DNA from: UBA11540 sp045531755
GTDB lineage: Bacteria > Bacillota > Clostridia > Oscillospirales > Ruminococcaceae
Direction of reading: 5' to 3'
DNA length: 16,682 bases
Assembly: GCA_045531755.1 (NCBI GenBank)
Contig: JAZSEP010000029.1
Location: forward strand, 1-16,682
A program made the translations under genes and the position numbers. This document shows, piece after piece, positions 9,228 to 15,022 of the stretch; position 1 is the stretch's first letter; each line of letters begins with the position of its first letter. The notes under the pieces were generated by a model, which did no database searches, was not told the origin of the DNA, and saw nothing but the letters and a program-made list of their open reading frames with translations.

Positions 9228-9824
9228 ATGAAGTTAGTTGCTGCTACAAAAAACGAAGGAAAGCTCAGAGAATTCAGACAGCTTCTTGACGGTCTTGATA
9301 TTGAGGTCGTGTCTCAGGAGGAGGTTTGTCCGGGACTTGAGGTTGAAGAAACCGGAACAACCTTTGAAGAGAACGCGCGCATCAAGGCAAGGGCTGTGTA
9401 TGAAAAGACGGGGCTCACCTGCGTGGCGGATGATTCGGGATTAGAGGTAATAGCACTTGATTGCCGCCCCGGAGTGTATTCTGCAAGATATTGCGGTGAG
9501 GACACAGGTTACGACGTCAAGATTCCTGCTCTTTTGAAGGAACTTGAGGATAAGGATGATAGAAGCGCACGCTTTGTATGTTCTATCTGCTGTGTTACCG
9601 CTCCTGACGGCGAAGAAATAGTCGCAAGAGGAGTGTGTGACGGGGAGATAGGCTATGAACTACGCGGTAACGGCGGTTTTGGCTATGACCCCATTTTTTA
9701 CGTTGGAGATAAAAGCACCGCTGAACTTACCGCTGATGAGAAAAACAAGATTAGTCATCGCGGAAAAGCAATGCGCGAGTTTATAAAAAAATTCGATGAA
9801 TTTTGTCGGAGGAACAACAAATGA
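9228..9824 (+). CDS. rdgB: XTP/dITP diphosphatase (non-canonical purine NTP pyrophosphatase, RdgB/HAM1 family)
   Basis: Hydrolyses dITP, XTP and ITP to monophosphates and pyrophosphate, keeping deaminated purines out of DNA and RNA; cytoplasmic. The 198-residue length is standard. Family motifs are all present: TKNEGK at residues 7-12, FEENARIKA, ADDSGL at 67-72, PGVYSARYCGED, GNGGFGYDPIF, and the C-terminal SHRGKA. The conserved SARYAG has Cys in place of Ala, a mild change outside the catalytic acids. An AAGGTG just upstream precedes the ATG at 9228. The stop overlaps the yhbY start by 4 bases. Confidence 0.96.
   Translation: MKLVAATKNEGKLREFRQLLDGLDIEVVSQEEVCPGLEVEETGTTFEENARIKARAVYEKTGLTCVADDSGLEVIALDCRPGVYSARYCGEDTGYDVKIPALLKELEDKDDRSARFVCSICCVTAPDGEEIVARGVCDGEIGYELRGNGGFGYDPIFYVGDKSTAELTADEKNKISHRGKAMREFIKKFDEFCRRNNK
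9808..9813 (+). promoter_or_regulatory. Ribosome binding site deciding the yhbY start
   Basis: GGAGGA lies 7 bases before ATG 9821. It favours that ATG over the in-frame TTG at 9803, which lies upstream of this site. Confidence 0.75.
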
Positions 9825-10114
9825 TTACAACAAAACAGAGAGCCCAGCTTCGCGCTTTGGCAAATCCCATTGAGGCTATACTTCAGGTTGGCAAAGGCGG
9901 AATTATAGATACACTTGTCAAGCAGGTGGACGACGCTTTGACTGCACGCGAGCTTATAAAGATAAAGGTGCTTGAAAATGCGCCCGTAAATGCGAGAGAA
10001 GCTGCACAGGAACTTGCTGAAAAGACGGGTGCAGACGTTGTACAGGTTATCGGTATGAAGGTTTCACTCTACCGCAGAAACAACAAAGACCCTAAAATCA
10101 TTTTGGTAAAGTAG
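9821..10114 (+). CDS. yhbY: YhbY/YqeI-family RNA-binding protein (CRM domain)
   Basis: Small single-domain CRM protein of 97 residues thought to assist large-subunit ribosome assembly. The sequence starts MITTKQRAQLRALANPIEAI and continues LQVGKGGI, the conserved basic surface and G-rich loop of the family; it ends with the usual VIGMKVSLYRRN strand and basic tail. ATG 9821 was chosen because of the GGAGGA 7 bases upstream and because family members start close to the KQR helix; an in-frame TTG at 9803 would add six residues. The start overlaps the rdgB stop (ATGA). The order yhbY-nadD-yqeK-rsfS matches B. subtilis yqeI-nadD-yqeK-rsfS. Confidence 0.93.
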   Translation: MITTKQRAQLRALANPIEAILQVGKGGIIDTLVKQVDDALTARELIKIKVLENAPVNAREAAQELAEKTGADVVQVIGMKVSLYRRNNKDPKIILVK

Positions 10115-10121
10115 TGATTTG

Positions 10122-11282
10122 ATGGCTAATATAGCAATTTACGGAGGAACGTTTAACCCCGTTCATATAGGGCACACAAATCTCCTTGAAAGGTTTATCG
10201 AGGCGTTTGATCTTGATAAGGTAATAGTTATACCGACAAACATACCGCCACACAAGGAAGTTCACATAACCGCTGACGGACAGACGAGACTTGAAATGTG
10301 CAAGACAGCATTCAGGGATGAAAAGGTTATCGTGAGCGACATTGAACTCAAAAGGGAAGATAAAAGCTATTCCTATGATACGGTTTTACAAATCAAAAAT
10401 GCGTATCCGAATGACGAGCTTTTCTTCTTGATGGGAAGCGATATGTTCCTTTATCTTGAAAAATGGTATCGCTATGACGATTTGAAGGAGCTTGTAACAT
10501 TTTGTGCCGCAGCAAGAAACGAAGAAGACAGAAAACTCCTTGAGGAGCACGCACTAAAGCTTGAAAAAAACGGAGCGAAGACTGTAATAACAGACATTGA
10601 TATAATTGATATATCCTCTGCACAGATTCGTGAAAAGATTATGTTCGGAGAACAATATGAAGAGTTTTTGCCGCACGGTGTTGCAGAAATAATACGTCAA
10701 AAGAATCTCTATAGCTTTGAACAAGGCGTTGAATTTTGCAAAAAATCCATACGCCCGAGACTCAATGATGATAGATATAATCATTCGCTTTGTGTTGCAG
10801 AATCAGCAGGCGAATTGGCAAAAAAATATGGCTCAAACTACAAAAAAGCGTACATCGCAGGGCTTCTTCACGATATCACCAAGCAAACTGATGAACAAGA
10901 ACAGTTGCAAATAATAGAAAAGTTTGGTATACTTTGTGAAGATACCCAAAAAGACAGCAAGGCTTTGTGGCACGCTGTGACAGGATACGCCTACGTTAAG
11001 TATATACTTGGGTTTACAGATGAGGATTTTCTCAATTCGATCAGATATCATACCACGAGCAGAAAAGGAGCTTCGCTTTTGGAGGATGTGGTTTATATCG
11101 CTGATTTTATCTCTGAAGACCGAAATTATCCCGACGTGGACGTTATGAGGGATAAGGCAAAGCGATCACTTAGAGAAGCAAAAGAATACGGTCTTGCCTA
11201 CACAATAGCCGACAACACCAGAAAGGGAAGGCGAGTGGGAGCAAACACCGTGGAAGCATATAAAGAACTTATAAATGGATAA
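10122..11282 (+). CDS. nadD: Fused nicotinate-mononucleotide adenylyltransferase (NadD) and HD-domain YqeK
   Basis: Bifunctional protein of 386 residues. Residues 1 to about 198 are NadD, which adenylates nicotinate mononucleotide to deamido-NAD: GGTFNPVHIGH at 8-18, MGSDMF at 104-109 and ISSAQIR at 164-170. Residues about 202-386 are a YqeK-type HD phosphohydrolase with RYNHS (His221), LLHDITK (His250-Asp251), His284 in ALWHAVTGYA, RYHTTSR (His310) and YIADFI (Asp328). YqeK homologues hydrolyse Ap4A symmetrically to ADP, and its genes are normally separate but adjacent to nadD. Here the frame is continuous with no stop or frameshift, and both domains keep their key residues. ATG 10122 is preferred to TTG 10119; its ribosome binding site is weak (GTGATT-like). 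Confidence 0.94.
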   Translation: MANIAIYGGTFNPVHIGHTNLLERFIEAFDLDKVIVIPTNIPPHKEVHITADGQTRLEMCKTAFRDEKVIVSDIELKREDKSYSYDTVLQIKNAYPNDELFFLMGSDMFLYLEKWYRYDDLKELVTFCAAARNEEDRKLLEEHALKLEKNGAKTVITDIDIIDISSAQIREKIMFGEQYEEFLPHGVAEIIRQKNLYSFEQGVEFCKKSIRPRLNDDRYNHSLCVAESAGELAKKYGSNYKKAYIAGLLHDITKQTDEQEQLQIIEKFGILCEDTQKDSKALWHAVTGYAYVKYILGFTDEDFLNSIRYHTTSRKGASLLEDVVYIADFISEDRNYPDVDVMRDKAKRSLREAKEYGLAYTIADNTRKGRRVGANTVEAYKELING

Positions 11283-11286
11283 GGAG
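11281..11286 (+). promoter_or_regulatory. Ribosome binding site deciding the rsfS start
   Basis: AAGGAG lies 6 bases before ATG 11293. It shows that the in-frame ATG at 11275, which lies inside the end of the preceding gene and upstream of this site, is not the start. Confidence 0.8.
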
Positions 11287-11292
11287 AATAGT

Positions 11293-11649
11293 ATGACATC
11301 CATAGAGGTTGTAAAAAATGCAGTTCGTGCTATGGATAGCAAAAAGGCAGAGGACATTTCTGTGCTCAAGGTTGAGGATTTGACCTCTATTACCGATTTT
11401 TTTGTTATCGCTGCTGCGAACAGCACAACGCAGGTAAAGGCAATTGCTGACGAGGTTGAGTTCAAGCTCAAGGAGCTTGGAGTTATGCCGAATAAAATTG
11501 AGGGCTACACACAGGGCAACTGGATAGTGCTTGATTATTATCAGGTTATAGTTCACGTTTTCAACACAGAAACAAGACAGTTCTACTCACTTGAAAATTT
11601 GTGGCGTGACGGTGAAAAGATAGATATTAAAGAATTTTTGGACATATAG
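11293..11649 (+). CDS. rsfS: Ribosome silencing factor RsfS (Iojap family)
   Basis: Binds protein L14 (uL14) on the 50S subunit and blocks joining to the 30S, reducing translation under nutrient shortage. The 118 residues have the DUF143/Iojap pattern: the ITDFFVIAAANSTTQVKAIAD core, followed by IEGYTQGNWIVLDY and IVHVFNTETRQFYSLENLW, all family hallmarks. ATG 11293 is selected by AAGGAG 6 bases upstream. The gene lies 10 bases after the nadD-yqeK fusion and 12 before leuS, in the conserved yhbY-nadD-yqeK-rsfS neighbourhood. Confidence 0.96.
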   Translation: MTSIEVVKNAVRAMDSKKAEDISVLKVEDLTSITDFFVIAAANSTTQVKAIADEVEFKLKELGVMPNKIEGYTQGNWIVLDYYQVIVHVFNTETRQFYSLENLWRDGEKIDIKEFLDI

Positions 11650-11652
11650 GGG
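11648..11652 (+). promoter_or_regulatory. Ribosome binding site deciding the leuS start
   Basis: AGGGG overlaps the rsfS stop codon and ends 9 bases before GTG 11662. The alternative in-frame TTG at 11653 directly abuts it and could not use it. Confidence 0.6.
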
Positions 11653-11661
11653 TTGATACAA

Positions 11662-14067
11662 GTGAAATACGATTATTCACAAATCGAGAGCAAATGGCAA
11701 AAAATATGGGATGAAAAGAAGTGCTTTGCCGCAACAAATGACTACACAAAGCCTAAATACTTTGCTTTGGTAGAGTTTCCGTATCCTTCGGGACAGGGAC
11801 TTCACGTTGGCCATCCGCGTTCATACACTGCGCTTGACATAGTTGCACGCAAAAGAAGACTTCAGGGATATAACGTTCTCTATCCTATGGGATGGGATGC
11901 CTTCGGTCTTCCTACCGAGAACTTTGCTATAAAGAACAAGATACATCCCGAGATTGTAACTGAAAAGAATGTTGCAAGATTTAAATCTCAGCTCAAATCC
12001 CTTGGTCTTTCTTTCGATTGGGACAGAGAAATTAACACCACCGACCCCGAATACTATAAATGGACACAATGGATTTTCCTTCAGCTTTTTAAACGCGGTC
12101 TTGCTTATAAGAAGGAAATGGCAGTAAACTGGTGTACTTCTTGTAAGGTTGTTCTTGCAAACGAAGAGGTTGTAAACGGCGTTTGTGAGAGATGCTCCGG
12201 CGAGGTTGTACGTAAGGTTAAGAGCCAGTGGATGCTCAAGATTACAGAGTATGCACAGCGTCTTATCGACGACCTTGATGAAGTTGATTATATAGACAGA
12301 GTAAAAACTTCTCAGATTAACTGGATCGGAAGATCTACAGGCGCTGAGGTCGATTTTGCTACAACAGCAGGCGACACCCTCACTGTTTATACCACAAGAC
12401 CCGATACCTTGTTTGGCGCGACCTATATGGTTATTTCTCCTGAACATCCATACCTTGAGAAGTGGAAAGACCTGATCAAAAACTACGGTGACATAGAAGC
12501 GTATCAGGCTGCAGCTGCAAGAAAGTCTGACTTTGAGAGAACAGAGGTTGTTAAGGATAAAACAGGCGTAAGACTTGACGGCGTTAATGGAATCAATCCC
12601 GTAAACGGAAAAGAAATTCCGATCTATATTTCCGATTACGTTCTTATGACCTACGGAACGGGCGCCATTATGGCTGTTCCTGCGCACGACACTCGCGACT
12701 GGGAATTTGCAAAGAAATATGATATCCCGATAGTCGAGGTTGTAAAAGGCGGAAACGTTGAAGAAGAGGCGTTTACAGATTGCGCTACGGGCGTTATGAT
12801 AAACTCCGGATTTCTTGACGGACTTTCTGTTGAAGATGCTAAGGTTAAGATTAAAGAATGGCTCACAGAAAAGGGAATAGGACACGAGAAGGTAAACTTC
12901 AAGCTTCGTGACTGGGTATTCTCAAGACAGAGATATTGGGGCGAGCCCATTCCGGTAGTTTATTGTGAAAAGTGCGGATGGGTTCCGCTTGACGAAAGTC
13001 AGCTTCCTCTCACGCTTCCCGAAGTTGAATCCTATGAGCCGACCGAAAACGGCGAATCTCCTCTTGCGAAGATGGAAGATTGGATAAACACAACCTGTCC
13101 TCATTGTGGCGGCCCTGCAAAACGAGAGACTGACACTATGCCTCAGTGGGCGGGTTCCTCTTGGTACTTCCTCAGATACTGTGACCCGCATAACAAAGAG
13201 GCTCTTGCTTCTAAAGAAGCTCTCGATTATTGGATGTCTGTTGACTGGTATAACGGCGGTATGGAGCACACAACTCTCCACCTGCTTTATTCGAGATTCT
13301 GGCACAAGTTCCTGTATGATATAGGCGTAGTTCCCACAAAGGAGCCCTATGCTATGCGTACAAGCCACGGTATGATTCTCGGTGAAGGCGGAATAAAGAT
13401 GAGTAAGTCCAAGGGCAACGTAGTAAACCCCGATGACATTGTAAGAGATTACGGTGCTGACACAATGCGCTTGTATGAGATGTTCATCGGTGACTTTGAA
13501 AAACCTGCTACTTGGAGTTCGCAATCCATAAAGGGATGCCGTCGTTTCCTCGAAAGAGTTTGGGGACTTCAGGATATGCTCGTTGACGGAAACGAGTATA
13601 CTAAAGAACTCGAGTGCTCAATGCATCGAACCATAAAGAAGGTCAACAGCGATATAGAGGAGCTTAAGTGTAACACCGCTATTGCTGCGATGATGACTCT
13701 TCTCAACGAGATGTACGACAAGGGTAGCGTTAATAAAGCAGAACTCAGAGATTTGCTTATTATGCTCAATCCCTTTGCGCCGCACATCACCGAGGAAATG
13801 TGGGAGCTTTGCGGATATGAAGGTATGCTTCACGAGCAAAAATGGGTTTCCTACGACGAGGAAAAATGTAAGCTCAACGAGATTGAAATCGCTGTTCAGA
13901 TAAACGGTAAGGTTAAATCAAGAATTACAGTTTCTGCTGACTGCTCCGATGCCGATGCGATTGCCGCAGCAAAGGCTGATGCAAAGGTCGCCGCAGATAT
14001 CGACGGAAAGACCGTTATAAAGGAAATCTACGTTAAGGGCAAGCTTGTAAATATCGTTGCTAAATGA
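11662..14067 (+). CDS. leuS: Leucyl-tRNA synthetase
   Basis: Class I aminoacyl-tRNA synthetase charging tRNA-Leu. From GTG 11662 it is 801 residues, normal for bacterial LeuRS. The HIGH-type motif is HVGH at 48-51 within PYPSGQGLHVGH, and KMSKS is at 579-583. The CP1 editing domain is shown by TTRPDTLFGATYMV and by MAVPAHDTRDWEFA with its conserved Asp. Cysteine pairs NWCTSC/CERC and CEKC/CPHCGG indicate zinc-binding inserts. The C-terminal anticodon-binding and tail domains are complete. GTG is preferred because AGGGG lies 9 bases upstream and MKYDYSQIESKWQ is a normal LeuRS start. With 12 bases to rsfS there is no room for a T-box leader. A terminator begins at the base after the stop. Confidence 0.96.
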   Translation: MKYDYSQIESKWQKIWDEKKCFAATNDYTKPKYFALVEFPYPSGQGLHVGHPRSYTALDIVARKRRLQGYNVLYPMGWDAFGLPTENFAIKNKIHPEIVTEKNVARFKSQLKSLGLSFDWDREINTTDPEYYKWTQWIFLQLFKRGLAYKKEMAVNWCTSCKVVLANEEVVNGVCERCSGEVVRKVKSQWMLKITEYAQRLIDDLDEVDYIDRVKTSQINWIGRSTGAEVDFATTAGDTLTVYTTRPDTLFGATYMVISPEHPYLEKWKDLIKNYGDIEAYQAAAARKSDFERTEVVKDKTGVRLDGVNGINPVNGKEIPIYISDYVLMTYGTGAIMAVPAHDTRDWEFAKKYDIPIVEVVKGGNVEEEAFTDCATGVMINSGFLDGLSVEDAKVKIKEWLTEKGIGHEKVNFKLRDWVFSRQRYWGEPIPVVYCEKCGWVPLDESQLPLTLPEVESYEPTENGESPLAKMEDWINTTCPHCGGPAKRETDTMPQWAGSSWYFLRYCDPHNKEALASKEALDYWMSVDWYNGGMEHTTLHLLYSRFWHKFLYDIGVVPTKEPYAMRTSHGMILGEGGIKMSKSKGNVVNPDDIVRDYGADTMRLYEMFIGDFEKPATWSSQSIKGCRRFLERVWGLQDMLVDGNEYTKELECSMHRTIKKVNSDIEELKCNTAIAAMMTLLNEMYDKGSVNKAELRDLLIMLNPFAPHITEEMWELCGYEGMLHEQKWVSYDEEKCKLNEIEIAVQINGKVKSRITVSADCSDADAIAAAKADAKVAADIDGKTVIKEIYVKGKLVNIVAK

Positions 14068-14100
14068 TAAAAGGTGTGACCGGATCGGTCACACCTTTTA
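14068..14100. terminator. Bidirectional intrinsic terminator between converging genes
   Basis: A perfect 15-bp inverted repeat, 14068-14082 and 14086-14100, encloses a GAT loop; the core is AAGGTGTGACCG. On the plus strand it ends CCTTTTAAATTTT, and on the minus strand CCTTTTATCATTT, so each side supplies a short U-rich tail. It starts at the base after the leuS stop (14065-14067), and its last three bases are the stop codon of the opposing membrane-protein gene. It should stop leuS transcription and the converging minus-strand transcript alike. Confidence 0.9.
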
Positions 14101-14502
14101 AATTTTGAATTTTGCCGATTTTTTACTGTTGACACCCATAACCCCACCCAAAATTCCACATATGAGTGTGACAGCGCCTTTGACTGCGGCAATGGTGCCA
14201 AATCCGTCAGGCTCAAAGCTTAGATTAACAAGCAAGAGTATTATAAATATAGCGATTGAGATTGATAGCCCAAGGAAAAATCCTTTTTTGCCGAATCCTT
14301 TTGAGCTTATAAACGAGCCTAATAGCGTAGAAAAACCCAATATAAATATTGCAATAGGCGAGACAAAACCAAACGGTAAATCAACCTTTGTCATAGCGAG
14401 TGAAACGATAAAGGTTAAAACACCGATTGAGAGAAGAGAAATAAGACTACCCGTTAATATAGGCTTGATATAATCATATAGACTGTAATCATTTTCCTGC
14501 AT
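14098..14502 (-). CDS. Small four-helix membrane protein, TIGR04086-like, function unknown
   Basis: A 134-residue integral membrane protein. Hydrophobic segments lie at about 13-37, 46-66, 73-93 and 103-124; the second and fourth are glycine-rich (ILGFSTLLGSF, ICGILGGVMGV), and the C-terminus is basic (NSKKSAKFKI). Length, four helices and position next to yajC fit the TIGR04086 family of Clostridia, which has no known role; I infer membership from these features, not from a search. ATG 14502 is chosen because a strong GAGGTGG lies 6 bases upstream. The in-frame TTG at 14517 lies upstream of this site and would be an artefactual start. That Shine-Dalgarno is buried in a terminator-like hairpin, so expression may be low or conditional. 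The stop codon lies in the shared terminator. Confidence 0.82.
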   Translation of the reverse strand: MQENDYSLYDYIKPILTGSLISLLSIGVLTFIVSLAMTKVDLPFGFVSPIAIFILGFSTLLGSFISSKGFGKKGFFLGLSISIAIFIILLLVNLSFEPDGFGTIAAVKGAVTLICGILGGVMGVNSKKSAKFKI

Positions 14503-14505
14503 AAA

Positions 14506-14538
14506 AAACCACCTCAATAATCTATATTGAGGTGGTTT
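14506..14538 (-). terminator. Terminator-like hairpin after yajC that buries the next gene's Shine-Dalgarno
   Basis: Read on the minus strand, AAACCACCTCAATA (14538-14525), a 5-base loop and TATTGAGGTGGTTT (14519-14506) form a perfect 14-bp stem. Three more Ts follow, giving a run of six Ts in all. The hairpin begins 15 bases after the yajC stop, so it has the form of an intrinsic terminator for yajC. Its 3' arm contains GAGGTGG (complement of 14509-14515), the ribosome binding site of the downstream gene, and the six Ts are the spacer to ATG 14502. Confidence 0.82.
14509..14515 (-). promoter_or_regulatory. Shine-Dalgarno of the TIGR04086-like gene, inside a stem
   Basis: GAGGTGG on the minus strand, 6 bases before ATG 14502. 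It is fully paired with CCACCTC in the hairpin 14506-14538, so it should be accessible only when that stem is open or absent. Confidence 0.78.
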
Positions 14539-14553
14539 CGGTTTTAGTACAAA

Positions 14554-14910
14554 TTATTCAGCAGGTGCATCGTGAACTGTCAGGTTTTCCTGTACTGCCC
14601 ATTTTGCAATTCTGACTTTGCTGCGGTCTGCGCCGGTTTCGATAACGAGAACGTCTTCTTTGATGCTTGTTACGATACCCATAATTCCGCCGATGGTAAC
14701 GATTTCGTCACCAACTTCGATGTTGGAACGCATCTTCTGTACTTCTTTTTCCTTTTTTCTCTGGGGACGAATGAGAAGAAAATAAAAGGCTACAAAAAGA
14801 AGTATCATAGGAACTACTGAAGTAAGGAGTGCAACAATGCCACCACCAGCAGCGCCTTCAACAGCAGAAGATGTGCTTGCAGTGTCAGCTGTCAAAAGAA
14901 ACAAATTCAT
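14554..14910 (-). CDS. yajC: Preprotein translocase accessory subunit YajC
   Basis: Single-span membrane protein that associates with the SecDF part of the Sec translocase. The 118 residues show the standard layout: a short small-residue-rich N-terminus, one membrane helix at about 25-47, the family's basic juxtamembrane motif LLIRPQRKKEKE, and a cytoplasmic domain with NIEVGDEIVTIGGIMGIV. The ATG has GGAGG 9 bases upstream and a good sigma-A-type promoter about 30-60 bases upstream. No secD, secF, tgt or queA lies nearby in this window; galT is upstream and a TIGR04086-like membrane gene downstream. Confidence 0.95.
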   Translation of the reverse strand: MNLFLLTADTASTSSAVEGAAGGGIVALLTSVVPMILLFVAFYFLLIRPQRKKEKEVQKMRSNIEVGDEIVTIGGIMGIVTSIKEDVLVIETGADRSKVRIAKWAVQENLTVHDAPAE

Positions 14911-14942
14911 AATTTTTAACCTCCGTTTGATATTACCATATT

Positions 14943-14971
14943 ATTATACATAGTTTTTACAGTAAATACAA
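14943..14971 (-). promoter_or_regulatory. Sigma-A-type promoter of yajC
   Basis: On the minus strand, TTGTAT (complement of 14966-14971) is followed after 17 bases by a consensus TATAAT (complement of 14943-14948). The -35 box matches four of six consensus bases. The expected transcript would begin near 14936, giving a leader of about 25 bases containing GGAGG. Confidence 0.78.
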
Positions 14972-14998
14972 GTGAAAAAGAAATTTTTAATTTACTGT
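14959..14998. repeat. 9-bp inverted repeat overlapping the yajC -35 box
   Basis: ACAGTAAAT at 14959-14967 is the exact reverse complement of ATTTACTGT at 14990-14998, with 22 bases between. The arm centres are 31 bases apart, about three helical turns. One arm overlaps the -35 hexamer at 14966-14971. It could be an operator pair or part of a weak galT 3' structure; the surrounding AT-richness makes chance possible. Confidence 0.45.
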
Positions 14999-15022
14999 TC
15001 ATAAAGCTATATTTAAAACAGC

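Noticed and set aside
11821..12885. Minus-strand open frame of 354 codons inside leuS
   Set aside because: It is fully antisense to conserved LeuRS catalytic and editing motifs, with Cys/Asn/Val-rich low-information translation and no ribosome binding site of note.
12922..13524. Minus-strand open frame of 200 codons inside leuS
   Set aside because: It is antisense to the LeuRS region containing KMSKS, and no protein family features are visible.
14105..14473. Plus-strand open frame of 122 codons after leuS
   Set aside because: It is antisense to the small membrane protein, whose hydrophobic segments and strong Shine-Dalgarno make the minus strand the coding one. The plus frame lies behind the leuS terminator with no promoter seen.
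14976..15010. Possible galT terminator in the AT-rich gap
   Set aside because: Short AT-only palindromes such as AAATTAAAAATTT followed by Ts occur on the minus strand, but no GC-bearing stem is present, so I do not call a terminator.
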